58,778 nt of DNA. Source: Hyphomicrobiales bacterium. GTDB lineage: Bacteria; Pseudomonadota; Alphaproteobacteria; Rhizobiales; OSC116. Below are positions 18,289 to 27,916 of the stretch, piece after piece (within the stretch, counting starts at the first letter, position 1; every line of letters starts with the position of its first letter). The stretch is taken from contig NVUH01000035.1 of assembly GCA_002401855.1 (NCBI GenBank), positions 1 to 58,778 of the forward strand. Reading direction: 5' to 3'. The translations under genes were made by a program, and so were the position numbers. The notes beneath the pieces were generated by a model. It ran no database searches and was not told the DNA's origin. It was given only the letters and a program-made list of their open reading frames with translations.

Positions 18289-19446
18289 TTAATCATTCAC
18301 CACAACCCAGCCACCATCTTTAACCACTGATAGCACCACGTCATCAGCACCTTGATGGTCGCCAGTGCCATAGGTGATTTGCGCACTCATCAGATCATCC
18401 ATATAATCGACAGTTTCCATGCCAGCAATAAAGCTGTCCGTGGTCAAATCTTTACCCGCAGCTTCCAAAGCCATAATGGTTTGGTTGGCAGCAGAATAAC
18501 CCAGCATCGCAAAGCCGCCCGGTGCAGAGCCATATTGGGCGGTATAATCGGCAATAAATTTAGCGGGTGCAGCATCAGAAGCACGAGCGGCCAAATCCAC
18601 CCAACCTGATGAGGCATAAAGCCCTTCAGTCACACCACCTGGCACGGCCGCAACCACGCCCAAAAAGCCTGCTGATGTGTTGAGAAATTGCATGTCGGTT
18701 AAGCCCATTTTTTTGGCTGTGCCGACCACTGTGATGCTTTGGCGCACGCCCAAAGCCATAATTACAACTTCGCATTCAGCAGCTTTTAATTTACTCAATG
18801 AGCCAACAAAATCAGCTTCATCGCCTTTATGTGTGGTTTCAGCAGCAAAATTCAGGCTCAATTTTTCAATCGCGCTTTTGGCACCATCAACCACTTCATT
18901 GCCATATTCAGATGGCAAATACATGGCGCAGATATTTTTGGCGTCATATTTGTCGGCAAGGAAGGTAATGCCCGCTGCAGCTTGGTCAAAATAACTAGAG
19001 AAGCCAGAAAATTTGTTATGCATCGGTTCACCTAGCATTTTAAGCGATGCAGACAATGGTGAAATATTCGGTATACCCTTAGGGTCAAGCAATCTAAAGC
19101 CCGCAATATTCATTGGCGTGCCTAAAGACAATAACATGGCAAAAACTTTATCGCGGTTAAGCAATTTATTATAGCCCTGCATTGCGCGGGGTAGCTGATA
19201 GCCATTGTCTTCGACAATAAACTTAACCATACGGCCATGCACGCCGCCAGCGGCATTGGCTTCATCAAAGCGCAAATTCGCGCCATTAACCGCAGGCACA
19301 CCCACCGCAGCAAATATGCCCGATAAATCACTCACTGAACCAAATGTCACTTCGGTATCAGACACACCTTGGGTTTCAGCAAGCGCTGTTGACGTCATCA
19401 TTAAAGCGGCAACACCCGCAATGGCTAATTTTAATTTCTGTTTCAT
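18289..19446 (-). CDS. livK: LIV-type ABC transporter substrate-binding protein
   Basis: Periplasmic type I binding protein (Peripla_BP_6) of 385 residues with a signal peptide ending ALAE. The mature part begins GVSDTEVTFGSVSDLSG, typical of branched-chain amino acid and related amide or carboxylate binders. The upstream in-frame extension to 19506 was rejected, because GGAGGGAAAT precedes the ATG at 19446. It is the last gene of the livHMGF-synthetase-livK unit. The acyl-CoA synthetase within the operon suggests a carboxylic acid ligand rather than leucine. Confidence 0.88.
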   Translation of the reverse strand: MKQKLKLAIAGVAALMMTSTALAETQGVSDTEVTFGSVSDLSGIFAAVGVPAVNGANLRFDEANAAGGVHGRMVKFIVEDNGYQLPRAMQGYNKLLNRDKVFAMLLSLGTPMNIAGFRLLDPKGIPNISPLSASLKMLGEPMHNKFSGFSSYFDQAAAGITFLADKYDAKNICAMYLPSEYGNEVVDGAKSAIEKLSLNFAAETTHKGDEADFVGSLSKLKAAECEVVIMALGVRQSITVVGTAKKMGLTDMQFLNTSAGFLGVVAAVPGGVTEGLYASSGWVDLAARASDAAPAKFIADYTAQYGSAPGGFAMLGYSAANQTIMALEAAGKDLTTDSFIAGMETVDYMDDLMSAQITYGTGDHQGADDVVLSVVKDGGWVVVND

Positions 19447-19502
19447 ATTTCCCTCCCTGGAAATGGTTACATTATACTTTTTTCGTTTGGTTCTACCTTT
19501 AT

Positions 19503-21392
19503 TCATTCATACATCTGGTCGATGAGAGCTTTATATTTCTTCTCAACCAAACCTCGTTTTAATTTCATTGTGGCGGTTAGTTCATCATCCTCGGCAGTCA
19601 ACAATATGTCAATCAGTTTGAATTTTTTAATCTGCTCAACCCGCGCGAATGACTTATTGACCCGCTCGACCTCGTCACCAATCAGCTTGGTCACCTCGCT
19701 AGCGGCGCATAGTGATGCAAAATCACTAAATGGCACTTTTTGTTCTTGGGCAAATTTTTCAACATTTTCTTGGTCAATCATAATCAACACTGTCAAATAT
19801 TTTCTACGGTCGCCAATCACCACGGCATCAGAAATAAAACTCGAAAACTTAAGCTCACTTTCAATCTCCGCGGGTGTGATATTTTTGCCGCCTGCGGTGA
19901 TGATGATGTCTTTAATTCTGCCCGTCACTTTAACAAAACCCGCTTCATCTATCTCGCCCAAATCACCCGTCATCAACCAGCCATCTTCGGTAAATGTTTC
20001 GGCAGTTTTTTCAGGGTTATTCCAATATCCAGGAAATGTATTCAAACCATTAGTCTGTATCTCACCGGTTGCCGAAATACGCACTTGCGTGCCACTTATT
20101 GGCCGCCCAACACTACCCAAATGACGCGGCGCCGCCGTATTGAGCGTACAAACAGCAGTATTCTCGGTCATGCCATAACCTTCAAAAATCGGCACCCCAA
20201 TGGCATAAAACCATTTCAGCAATTCTGGTGATACAGGCGCTGCGCCCGATATCGCGCGGCGCACTCTATCTAGCCCCAACATCACCCGCAAATTGCGAAA
20301 AACCAAAAAATCCCAAAACCTATAACGGAGTTTTAACAGCAAGCCAATTGGCTTGCCTTGCTGCGCTAATTCGGCTTTTTGCATACCCGTTTTTATGGCT
20401 TGGCCAAATGACCAACGGCCAAGGCTAGTGGCATCTTTAACCAAAATCAACACGCCCGAATATATCTTCTCCCACACCCGCGGCACAGCCGAAAATACAT
20501 GCGGCGAAACCTCGCGCAAATTATCAAACACCGTTTCAGGGCTTTCAGCAAAATTAACAATAGACGACGCTAAAATTGAGCCAAAAATACTGGTTCCACG
20601 CTCAAAAACATGGCTCAGTGGCAAAAAGCACAATTGCTCATCCGTATCATAACTCGGGCAATAAGAGCACAGGCTCGCTGTGCCCGCAACAATATTCTCA
20701 TGGCTCAACATCGCGCCTTTCGGCTTGCCTGTGGTGCCCGAAGTATAAATTAGCAAAGCCACATCCGCAGGTTGGCCAGCTTCTACAGCATCAGTAAATA
20801 GCGCAGGCTCGTCGGCTAAAGCCGCCGCACCTAACGCATAAAAATCATCCAAAAATATAATCTGTTCATCATCAAGCGCATGCAGACCCTCTGGGTCCAA
20901 TACAATCACCTTTTTCACCAATCGCACTTGATCACGTATTTTTAAAAACTTATCCAGCTGTTCGTCATTTTCAACCACCAAAAACGGGCTTTGGCTATCT
21001 TGTAACAAAAACGCCAATTGCGATGAACTATCCGTGGTATAAACGCCGCTACATATGCCGCCAATACCCTGAATACCCATATCCAGATAACACCATTCTT
21101 TATTATCTTCTGACAATACCGAGACCACCTGCCCGCGCTTAAGCCCCAATGCATGAAACGCCGCGCCCATGCGTGATGCGCCCGCCCAATATTCATCCCA
21201 ACTATATGACTTCCAAATGCCGAGGTCTTTTTCGCGATGTGCGGTGCGTTTTCCGTTGGTTTTACAACGCAAGGCAAATAACTTGGCCATCGTGTCACAA
21301 CCATCTATCAAAGCTGGCCGCACGCTAAGATCGACGTTCAACCTCACCTTGTTCACAATATGAGTTTCGGGCAATGTTATATGTTTATTCAT
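19503..21392 (-). CDS. Long-chain acyl-CoA synthetase (AMP-binding)
   Basis: Adenylate-forming enzyme that activates a carboxylic acid to its CoA thioester. The 629-residue protein belongs to the long-chain (COG1022-like) branch. The ATP-binding P-loop is YTSGTTGKPKGAMLSHEN near residue 220, the second motif is GYGMTENTA near 395, and the adenylation hinge region is GDLGEIDEAGFVKVTGR with the catalytic Lys region GGKNITPAEIE near 510. GGAGGAG precedes the ATG at 21392; a longer in-frame start would overlap livF. It lies inside the transporter operon, so it probably activates the imported acid. Confidence 0.92.
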   Translation of the reverse strand: MNKHITLPETHIVNKVRLNVDLSVRPALIDGCDTMAKLFALRCKTNGKRTAHREKDLGIWKSYSWDEYWAGASRMGAAFHALGLKRGQVVSVLSEDNKEWCYLDMGIQGIGGICSGVYTTDSSSQLAFLLQDSQSPFLVVENDEQLDKFLKIRDQVRLVKKVIVLDPEGLHALDDEQIIFLDDFYALGAAALADEPALFTDAVEAGQPADVALLIYTSGTTGKPKGAMLSHENIVAGTASLCSYCPSYDTDEQLCFLPLSHVFERGTSIFGSILASSIVNFAESPETVFDNLREVSPHVFSAVPRVWEKIYSGVLILVKDATSLGRWSFGQAIKTGMQKAELAQQGKPIGLLLKLRYRFWDFLVFRNLRVMLGLDRVRRAISGAAPVSPELLKWFYAIGVPIFEGYGMTENTAVCTLNTAAPRHLGSVGRPISGTQVRISATGEIQTNGLNTFPGYWNNPEKTAETFTEDGWLMTGDLGEIDEAGFVKVTGRIKDIIITAGGKNITPAEIESELKFSSFISDAVVIGDRRKYLTVLIMIDQENVEKFAQEQKVPFSDFASLCAASEVTKLIGDEVERVNKSFARVEQIKKFKLIDILLTAEDDELTATMKLKRGLVEKKYKALIDQMYE

Positions 21393-21408
21393 GCAGCTCC
21401 TCCCATAA

Positions 21409-22182
21409 TCATCTCCAAGTTTTCTTGCGTTTCCAGCGGCGTTCTTCACGCTCGCCTTCTTCCTGCACACCCAAATAAAAATTCTGAATGTCTTCGGACT
21501 GCATCAATTCATCAGCGCTGCCGTGCATCACAATGCGCCCGACTTCCATCACATAACCCACATCGGCAAGCTCCAAAGCAATCGCCGCATTTTGTTCGAC
21601 AAGCATCATGGTTACCTTCTGCTCCTCATTCAAACGCTTTAAAATTTCGAATATTTCTTGCACCAATATCGGACTGAGGCCAAGGCTAGGCTCATCCAGC
21701 AGCATAATTTTTGGCCGTGCCATCAAGCCGCGGCCAATGGCTAACATTTGCTGCTCACCACCCGAGAGAAAACCCGCTTCTTGGTTGCGCCTCTCTCTTA
21801 AAATTGGAAAGTAGGAAAAAACCATTTCGCGGTCTTGCTCAATATCAGCTTTATCATTGCGCGTAAAAGCCCCAAGGCTAAGATTATCATTGACCGACAT
21901 AAGCGGAAACACCTCCCGCCCTTCAGGAACATGCACCACTCCCTGCGCCACCACTTTATGCGGCTCCATGCCCTGTATCTGCACACCATCAAAGGTAATC
22001 TGGCCTTTTTCAGGATCCATAACCCCAGATATAGTTTTCATAAGAGTGGTCTTGCCCGCACCATTCGCCCCTAACACGGTGACAATCTGCCCGCGCTCAA
22101 CTTCAAGGCTCACGCCTCTAATGGCCATTATCGGTCCATAATAGCTTTCGATATTTTGGATATTTAATAAAACATCACTCAT
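21409..22182 (-). CDS. livF: LIV-type ABC transporter ATPase LivF
   Basis: ATP-binding subunit of 257 residues: Walker A GANGAGKTT near residue 38, signature LSGGEQQMLAIGR near 140, Walker B IMLLDEPS near 160. The QGVVHVPEGREVFP segment is typical of LivF. Its start overlaps the livG stop by one base. The arginine-rich C-terminal tail (EREERRWKRKKTWR) is a common feature of such proteins next to acyl-CoA synthetases. Confidence 0.92.
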   Translation of the reverse strand: MSDVLLNIQNIESYYGPIMAIRGVSLEVERGQIVTVLGANGAGKTTLMKTISGVMDPEKGQITFDGVQIQGMEPHKVVAQGVVHVPEGREVFPLMSVNDNLSLGAFTRNDKADIEQDREMVFSYFPILRERRNQEAGFLSGGEQQMLAIGRGLMARPKIMLLDEPSLGLSPILVQEIFEILKRLNEEQKVTMMLVEQNAAIALELADVGYVMEVGRIVMHGSADELMQSEDIQNFYLGVQEEGEREERRWKRKKTWR

Positions 22183-22946
22183 TAGGCTGCACCTCCTAGA
22201 TAAGCTTCAACCACAGCTGGGTTGGTCTGCACCTGCTCAGGCGTGCCTTCGGCCAATTTTGCGCCATTAGCCAACGCCAACACACGGTCACAAACTGATG
22301 AAACCAAGCCCATATCATGCTCAACCATCAAAACCGTAATGCCCATTTGCCGTCTAATGTCATCTATCCACCAACGCATATCGGCGGTTTCTTCGACCGA
22401 CAGGCCAGAGGCTGGCTCATCCAACATCAATATTTTCGGCCCTGTCGCCAATGCCCGCGCCAACTCAACCACTTTGCGCACGCCGTAAGGCAATCCAGCA
22501 ATCATCTTATCCCGATAGGGTTGCAAATCTAAAAAATCAATAATTTCCTCGACCATATGGCGGTTCTGCAACTCTTGTTTGCGCACATTAGGACTAAAAA
22601 ATATTTCGGCCAGAAAATTAGTTTGCCGATGCCGATGCCGACCGATTAACAAGTTTTGCAACACGGTTGAATGATCGAATAATTCATTATTCTGAAAGGT
22701 GCGCGCCACACCCAATGCAGCCACTTCCGATGGTTTATGTGCCAACAAGTCATGCCCATCAAACTGTATACGACCAGCAGAAGGTTCGTAAAAACGCGAG
22801 ATCAAGTTAAACGCTGTCGATTTACCCGCGCCATTTGGCCCAACAAGCGCAAACACTTCGCCTTCTTCCACATTAAATGACAGGTCATTAACCGCAATCA
22901 CCCCACCAAACTTAAGCGTTACATTTTCAAACTCTAACAAACTCAT
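22182..22946 (-). CDS. livG: LIV-type ABC transporter ATPase LivG
   Basis: Second ATPase subunit, 254 residues: Walker A GPNGAGKST near residue 36, the LivG hallmark GVARTFQNNELF near 80, PYGVRKVVELARAL near 150 in place of the usual LSGGQ signature, and Walker B ILMLDEP near 170. It overlaps livM by 4 bases and livF by 1, showing tight translational coupling. Confidence 0.92.
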   Translation of the reverse strand: MSLLEFENVTLKFGGVIAVNDLSFNVEEGEVFALVGPNGAGKSTAFNLISRFYEPSAGRIQFDGHDLLAHKPSEVAALGVARTFQNNELFDHSTVLQNLLIGRHRHRQTNFLAEIFFSPNVRKQELQNRHMVEEIIDFLDLQPYRDKMIAGLPYGVRKVVELARALATGPKILMLDEPASGLSVEETADMRWWIDDIRRQMGITVLMVEHDMGLVSSVCDRVLALANGAKLAEGTPEQVQTNPAVVEAYLGGAA

Positions 22947-24040
22947 TGCAACCGCTCCGTTTTCAGGAAAGATTTTTGGCGTTTAAACATCCCCTTACGA
23001 TAAAATGGAAACAACTCAAGCCAAGTTCGAATTTTAATCCAGCGGCCATATATGCCCGCAGGCTCAAATAAGATAAAAGCAATCAATATCATGCCAAACA
23101 CTCCAAATTCTAGCCCTGGAATGGCCACGGCGCTACCGCCAATCATATCACCCACCCAGCCTTTGGAAATGGACAAGAATTGCGGCAAAAAGCCAATCAC
23201 AATCGCTCCGAAAAACGCCCCATGAATAGAGCCTAAGCCACCAATCACAATCATCATCAACAATTGCACTGAGATCACCACCGAAAATGTCTCATTGTTA
23301 AACACACCGCTAAACATGCCCATCAACGCGCCTGCTAAGCCAGTCACGCCGCACGACAAAGCAAAAGATAGCATTTTGGTTCTGGCAATATCCACCCCCA
23401 TCGCCTGTGCCGAAACTTCACTATCACGCACCGCCACAAATGAACGGCCAGTTGGTGAGCGCAAGATGTTGGCATAGCCAATTGTCACCAATACAATCAC
23501 AATTAACACCACATAATAAAACGCAACGGGTGTACCCCAACGATCAATCTGTATCCAATAAAGATTTAACGGGTCAGAAAACATACCAGACACACCACCG
23601 CTCCACGGCGCGGTTAGCACAATAATATCATCGACCAAAATAGACATCGCCATGGTGGCAATAGCCAAATATATACCGCGCAACCTAAGCGCAGGTATAG
23701 CGATAATCATACCCAACCCGCCTGTGATAATGCCCGCCAACGGAAAGGCAATAATGAAGGTAACCCCGTATTTCACCAAGATATGATAAGCATAACATCC
23801 CATCGCCAAGAATGCTGCGTGACCTAAACTAGCCTGACCTGTATGGCCTGTGAGTAACATCAGCCCAAGACCAGCAACTGCCCATATAAGAACATTGGTC
23901 ATTTCGCCCAAATAAAAATCATCGATTAAATAAGGCAAAGCAAACGCCAAAATCACCAAGCTGGCATAAAGGAACAAAGTCCATCTATCTTCGAAAAACC
24001 GAATGTCTTGCTCATAGCTAGTTTTAAAATGCACACGCAT
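22943..24040 (-). CDS. livM: LIV-type ABC transporter permease LivM
   Basis: Membrane permease of 365 residues with about nine hydrophobic segments. Family features are GHTGQASLGHAAFLAMG near residue 70, RLRGIYLAIATMAM near 125, and GGLGSIHGAFFGA near 268, the loop that meets the ATPases. The long charged C-terminus is normal for LivM. It lies 3 bases from livH. Confidence 0.92.
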   Translation of the reverse strand: MRVHFKTSYEQDIRFFEDRWTLFLYASLVILAFALPYLIDDFYLGEMTNVLIWAVAGLGLMLLTGHTGQASLGHAAFLAMGCYAYHILVKYGVTFIIAFPLAGIITGGLGMIIAIPALRLRGIYLAIATMAMSILVDDIIVLTAPWSGGVSGMFSDPLNLYWIQIDRWGTPVAFYYVVLIVIVLVTIGYANILRSPTGRSFVAVRDSEVSAQAMGVDIARTKMLSFALSCGVTGLAGALMGMFSGVFNNETFSVVISVQLLMMIVIGGLGSIHGAFFGAIVIGFLPQFLSISKGWVGDMIGGSAVAIPGLEFGVFGMILIAFILFEPAGIYGRWIKIRTWLELFPFYRKGMFKRQKSFLKTERLQ

Positions 24041-24043
24041 AAA

Positions 24044-24919
24044 TCAAACTTTCTTATTACGAAGTTGAGAGAATAATCCGCTCGGGCGGAACACCAGCAC
24101 AATCAGCAACAAGGCATAAGGCGCTATTTGGCTATAACCCGCAGGCATATAACGTGATGCGAATGGCTCAATAATGCCAATCACCAAACCACCCAGCAAC
24201 GCCCCTGGCAGGCTACCAAAGCCGCCGATTACCGCCGCTGCAAAAGCTTTAATGCCAATCAAACCCGTTGTTGGGTCGACCGAACCTTTGGTGGCAAATA
24301 ATATGCCCGCAATGCCCGCCACAACGCCGCTCAGCGCCCAAATAAACCCTTGCACTCGCTTAACGGGAATGCCCATGTAATAGGCCGCAAGTTGGTTTTG
24401 CGATGCCGCTTGCATCGCCAAACCCAATTTGGTACGCCCAAAGAAAAAGAACAAAGCGACAGTCAACGCCACCGTCACCAAAATTACCGCCACATCTTCC
24501 ATGCCCAGCGCAATGCCGCCTAAATGCAGCTCTTGCCCAGCAAGAGGGTTTTCGAGCGATTGCGGGCTATGCCCCCATATAAGACCTGCGAAAAACCGCA
24601 TCACAAAGCCCAAAGCGATGGTTAAAATAATAATTGCAGTCTGGCTTTCACCCGCCACACGGCGCAGCAATAACCGGTCGATCAAATAACCAACCGCACC
24701 CATAACCACCAATGTCAGGACAATCGCCACCCCAAATGGCAGCCCCATATAATCTGTATTGCCAAAGCCAATCATCACAAAGGCGCCCAGCATCATAAGA
24801 TCGCCTTGCGCGAAATTAACCGCCTCGGTGGCTTTGTAAATCATCACAAAACCCAATGCAATCAGGCCATATACGCAGCCATTTGCAATCCCGCTAACCA
24901 GTAGCTGAAAAAAGTCCAA
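24044..24919 (-). CDS. livH: LIV-type ABC transporter permease LivH
   Basis: First gene of the importer operon, 291 residues, with the LivH signature NGCVYGLIALGFVMIYKAT near residue 12, NFAQGDLMMLGAF near 35, and GGFGSLPGALLGGLVIG near 230. A GAGGGAGAAT ribosome-binding site precedes it. The promoter and TetR-type dyad at 24974-25008 lie directly upstream, so the operon down to livK is likely repressible together with the other acyl-CoA operons. Confidence 0.93.
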   Translation of the reverse strand: MDFFQLLVSGIANGCVYGLIALGFVMIYKATEAVNFAQGDLMMLGAFVMIGFGNTDYMGLPFGVAIVLTLVVMGAVGYLIDRLLLRRVAGESQTAIIILTIALGFVMRFFAGLIWGHSPQSLENPLAGQELHLGGIALGMEDVAVILVTVALTVALFFFFGRTKLGLAMQAASQNQLAAYYMGIPVKRVQGFIWALSGVVAGIAGILFATKGSVDPTTGLIGIKAFAAAVIGGFGSLPGALLGGLVIGIIEPFASRYMPAGYSQIAPYALLLIVLVFRPSGLFSQLRNKKV

Positions 24920-24973
24920 ATTATTCTCCCTCTTTAGATGCCAATCGGTCTTGTTGCCAATTCAGGATCTATG

Positions 24974-24997
24974 CAAACATACTATGCAGTATGTTTG
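24974..24997. promoter_or_regulatory. TetR-type operator, site A (livH operon)
   Basis: Perfect 10-bp arms CAAACATACT (24974-24983) and AGTATGTTTG (24988-24997) are separated by 4 bases. On the minus strand TTGACA (25003-25008) and TAGTAT (24979-24984) are spaced by 18 bases, so the dyad covers the promoter of livH. The core CATACT-N4-AGTATG recurs at 28962-28979 and 39658-39673. The TetR protein at 43129-43737 is the proposed ligand-responsive repressor. Confidence 0.75.
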
Positions 24998-25041
24998 TCA
25001 TTTGTCAATTGCTAAAACACACAATATTTATGTTCATTAAT

Positions 25042-25923
25042 TCATATAAAACTGCGTATTTCTGCCGCTATTTTTTGCGATTGTTGATGGTGCAACCAAT
25101 GATCTGCCGCCTCAAGTTCCACAATCCTCACATCATCGGCCAAATCAAATATACCGTTACGGCTTTCTACCAATAGAGCGGTATCATTCTCACCCCAAAT
25201 GATCAAATGCGGCATGGCAACACGCATTTTTTGGGCATCAATCACCACCATATCTTCATCACTTAAAACCTGACCCAAAGACGGCACTTTAAGCGGGCTC
25301 GCCTTATACCAATTAATCATGGCCTCCAAACAATATTCCCGCTCCCATTCGGTTTTATAAAGCGCGGCTTTTCGGTCATCAAACCATGCGCTATCCATAT
25401 CTTGGCGCAATAAATTAATTAGTTTTTCAAAATCATCGGCAGCCAATAAATCTGCACTATCCTCGCGCCGCAACCAATTTATATATTGGCTGGCTTTGGC
25501 CTGTGCCTCCCCCTTAGCAAGCTCAGCTTGGAACGGAATCGGATGCACGCCATTTAAAATAATCAATTTCGAAATCATATTTGGCACCGCGGAGGCCACA
25601 ACATAGGCCGCCGCCGCCCCCCAATCATGCGCCAAAAGATGGATTGGTTCATCTGGCGAATAATGCGCCATCAAACCAATGACATCTTGCACCACCAATG
25701 ACATGCGATAATTTTCCACACCCCGTGGTTTGTAGGATTGCCCAAAACCCCGTAAATCTGGTGCAATGCAATAAAAGTCATCACACAAATAAGCCGCTAA
25801 CTCTTCCCACGCGCCGCCATATTCTGGAAAACCATGCAACAACATAAGCTTTGGTTTGCTGGCATCACCCCATAACCGCACAAAAAACTCATTGCCATTT
25901 ATGCTTACAAATTCACTTTCCAT
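25042..25923 (-). CDS. Alpha/beta hydrolase, epoxide hydrolase/haloalkane dehalogenase-like
   Basis: A 293-residue alpha/beta hydrolase. The oxyanion loop is HGFPE (30-34), the nucleophile is Asp100 in AHDWGAA rather than a serine, a likely acid is Asp247 in WGENDTA, and the base is His275 in ADHW. An Asp nucleophile in H-D-W-G is the pattern of soluble epoxide hydrolases and dehalogenases. It ends the five-gene operon begun at 28898, so its substrate is probably an intermediate or side product of the same acyl-CoA pathway. Confidence 0.85.
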   Translation of the reverse strand: MESEFVSINGNEFFVRLWGDASKPKLMLLHGFPEYGGAWEELAAYLCDDFYCIAPDLRGFGQSYKPRGVENYRMSLVVQDVIGLMAHYSPDEPIHLLAHDWGAAAAYVVASAVPNMISKLIILNGVHPIPFQAELAKGEAQAKASQYINWLRREDSADLLAADDFEKLINLLRQDMDSAWFDDRKAALYKTEWEREYCLEAMINWYKASPLKVPSLGQVLSDEDMVVIDAQKMRVAMPHLIIWGENDTALLVESRNGIFDLADDVRIVELEAADHWLHHQQSQKIAAEIRSFI

Positions 25924-25924
25924 A

Positions 25925-26710
25925 TTAATATTTCATGTCAGGCAAATTTAGTGAGGCGCTGTTACCGCCATCCACCGCCAAAGTCTGACCCGTTATATAA
26001 CTAGCGTCATCACTAGCCAAAAACGCCACAACCGAGGCAATCTCCGACGCATGCCCAAAACGTCGCAATTCGCACCGCGCACCAAGCCGATCTTCCTTGC
26101 CCTTGCTACGGGCATAATCAAACACTGGCTTGGTCATATTAGATTCAACCAACCCGGGGCATATGGCGTTGACCCTGATGCCGTGGCTGCCAAAATCACA
26201 AGCAGCAGTTTTGGTCATATTAATCACCGCAGCTTTCGAGGCCGAATAAGCATTGCCACCCGCCCCTGCCCTAATGCCCGCCACCGATGCCGTGTTGACA
26301 ATCGCGCCACATTTAGCCGCAATCATATAGGGCGCAACGGCATCCATAAACATCATGCCGCCATAAACATTGACCTCCATCACCCGCTTCCAATTATCAA
26401 GGCTTTGTGCGCCCATCGGCTTGGCTTCGCACACCATGCCCGCATTGTTAAACAGCACATCAATCTGCCCAAAAACCTCTACCACATGTTTAACGCATTG
26501 CTTCACCTCGGCTTCGCTGGCGATATCCACCTTATATAGCTCACTTTTTACATCATCAGACAAAGCAGCCTGTGTGGCCTTAAGACCATCCGCGTCAATA
26601 TCCACCAATGCCAAACTCGCGCCTTCCTCGGCCAACCTAATAGCGGTAGCGCGGCCTATCGCCCCACCCGCGCCTGTTACAATCGCAATTTTCCCATCAA
26701 ATCTCTGCAT
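25925..26710 (-). CDS. SDR-family NAD(P)-dependent oxidoreductase
   Basis: Classical short-chain dehydrogenase, 261 residues from the ATG at 26710. It has the nucleotide motif TGAGGAIGRA near residue 13, NNAG near 88, and the catalytic YSASK near 155. An ATG at 26740 would overlap the upstream SDR stop and adds residues atypical of the family. It could act as a 3-hydroxyacyl-CoA or hydroxysteroid-type dehydrogenase; the sequence alone does not decide. Confidence 0.88.
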   Translation of the reverse strand: MQRFDGKIAIVTGAGGAIGRATAIRLAEEGASLALVDIDADGLKATQAALSDDVKSELYKVDIASEAEVKQCVKHVVEVFGQIDVLFNNAGMVCEAKPMGAQSLDNWKRVMEVNVYGGMMFMDAVAPYMIAAKCGAIVNTASVAGIRAGAGGNAYSASKAAVINMTKTAACDFGSHGIRVNAICPGLVESNMTKPVFDYARSKGKEDRLGARCELRRFGHASEIASVVAFLASDDASYITGQTLAVDGGNSASLNLPDMKY

Positions 26711-26711
26711 A

Positions 26712-27464
26712 TTAAATCGTCTCGCCACCATCGGCCACAATCACTTGGCCCGTTACAAATGATGCCGCTTTGCTGGCAAGGAAATGCGCCACACCAGCAA
26801 TTTCATCAGGCATGCCAATCCGCCCCATTGGAGTGTCTTTCTCTTGCCTTGCCATGATTTTAGGATTCTCCCATAATGCACGGGCAAACTCAGTTTTAAT
26901 CAAACCTGGCGCGATGGCATTCACCCGTATGTTATGCCGCCCCAATTCATGGGCTAAATTACGCGCAAGCTGCGCCTCGGCAGCTTTAGACATGCCATAA
27001 GCCCCAATCACTGTATTGCCCTTAAGCGCGGTGATTGATGACATAAGAATTATAGACCCACCGCCATTTTCAATCATCACAGGCTGCACCAAATTGCTCA
27101 GCCATATAGTGCTTTGCACATTAACGCACATCACTTTTTCGAACGCACTGTCTTCAAGGCTCGACATTGGACCAAATGATGGGTTGGTGGCCGCATTACA
27201 TACCAATATATCCACCTTGCCCCATTTACTCATCGTCTCGTTGAAGAGGTTTTGCACCTGTGCTTTATCACCCACATTACACGCCACGGCAATCGCTTGC
27301 CCCCCTGCATCGCGTATGCCAGCCGCAACCTCTTCACAAGGCTCCAAATTGCGGCTCGAAATCACCACTTTTGCGCCGGCTTTGGCATATTGTTCGGCGA
27401 TCGCTTGGCCAATGCCACGTGATGAGCCTGTGATAATTGCCACTTTATCAGTTAAATCAAACAT
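26712..27464 (-). CDS. SDR-family NAD(P)-dependent oxidoreductase
   Basis: A second short-chain dehydrogenase, 250 residues, with TGSSRGIGQA near residue 12, CNAATNP near 88, catalytic Ser in LMSSIT and YGMSK near 155. The start at 27464 has GGAG at good spacing and overlaps the thioesterase stop as TAATG, which excludes the 27476 start. It differs enough from its neighbour to have a separate substrate; two SDRs in one acyl-CoA operon are compatible with stereospecific hydroxyacyl oxidation. Confidence 0.88.
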   Translation of the reverse strand: MFDLTDKVAIITGSSRGIGQAIAEQYAKAGAKVVISSRNLEPCEEVAAGIRDAGGQAIAVACNVGDKAQVQNLFNETMSKWGKVDILVCNAATNPSFGPMSSLEDSAFEKVMCVNVQSTIWLSNLVQPVMIENGGGSIILMSSITALKGNTVIGAYGMSKAAEAQLARNLAHELGRHNIRVNAIAPGLIKTEFARALWENPKIMARQEKDTPMGRIGMPDEIAGVAHFLASKAASFVTGQVIVADGGETI

Positions 27465-27916
27465 TATTTTCTCCATTCTGCAGGTGTAGGAACACCTTCT
27501 GGCAAATGACTACCTTTGCCCCATTTAAAAGTGCCAGTTGCGGTGGCAATCAAATCACCATTATCGTTTTTTATGGTGCCATTGCTGGTATAAAGCGATC
27601 GACCGCCACTAATCTGATGTGCTTCTAACCAAATGACTTTGCTTGTGGCTCGGCCAACAAAATTTGTGGTCAAAGACACCGTTAGCATGGTGCGTATATT
27701 GCCTTTAACGGTGCAATAATTACCCGCCAGGCCACAAATCATATCTAAACCAGAGGCAATCACCCCCCCATGCAAAATGCCAACGGGGTTTAAATGCCGT
27801 TCGGTCAGCTCAATCCGCGCTTTGGCATATTCTAGCGACCATTCAACAATATCAATGCCAACCAGCTTGCTAAATCCATCACCAAAAGCGTAATTTATTT
27901 GCTCTAATTCATTCAT
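27464..27916 (-). CDS. PaaI-type hotdog-fold thioesterase
   Basis: Acyl-CoA thioesterase-like protein of 150 residues with the signature LNPVGILHGGVIASGLD near residues 43-60. AGGAG six bases upstream supports the ATG at 27916; the alternative two codons earlier sits directly against that site. It overlaps the MDR reductase by 8 bases. It probably releases CoA from dead-end acyl-CoA species produced by this pathway. Confidence 0.87.
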   Translation of the reverse strand: MNELEQINYAFGDGFSKLVGIDIVEWSLEYAKARIELTERHLNPVGILHGGVIASGLDMICGLAGNYCTVKGNIRTMLTVSLTTNFVGRATSKVIWLEAHQISGGRSLYTSNGTIKNDNGDLIATATGTFKWGKGSHLPEGVPTPAEWRK

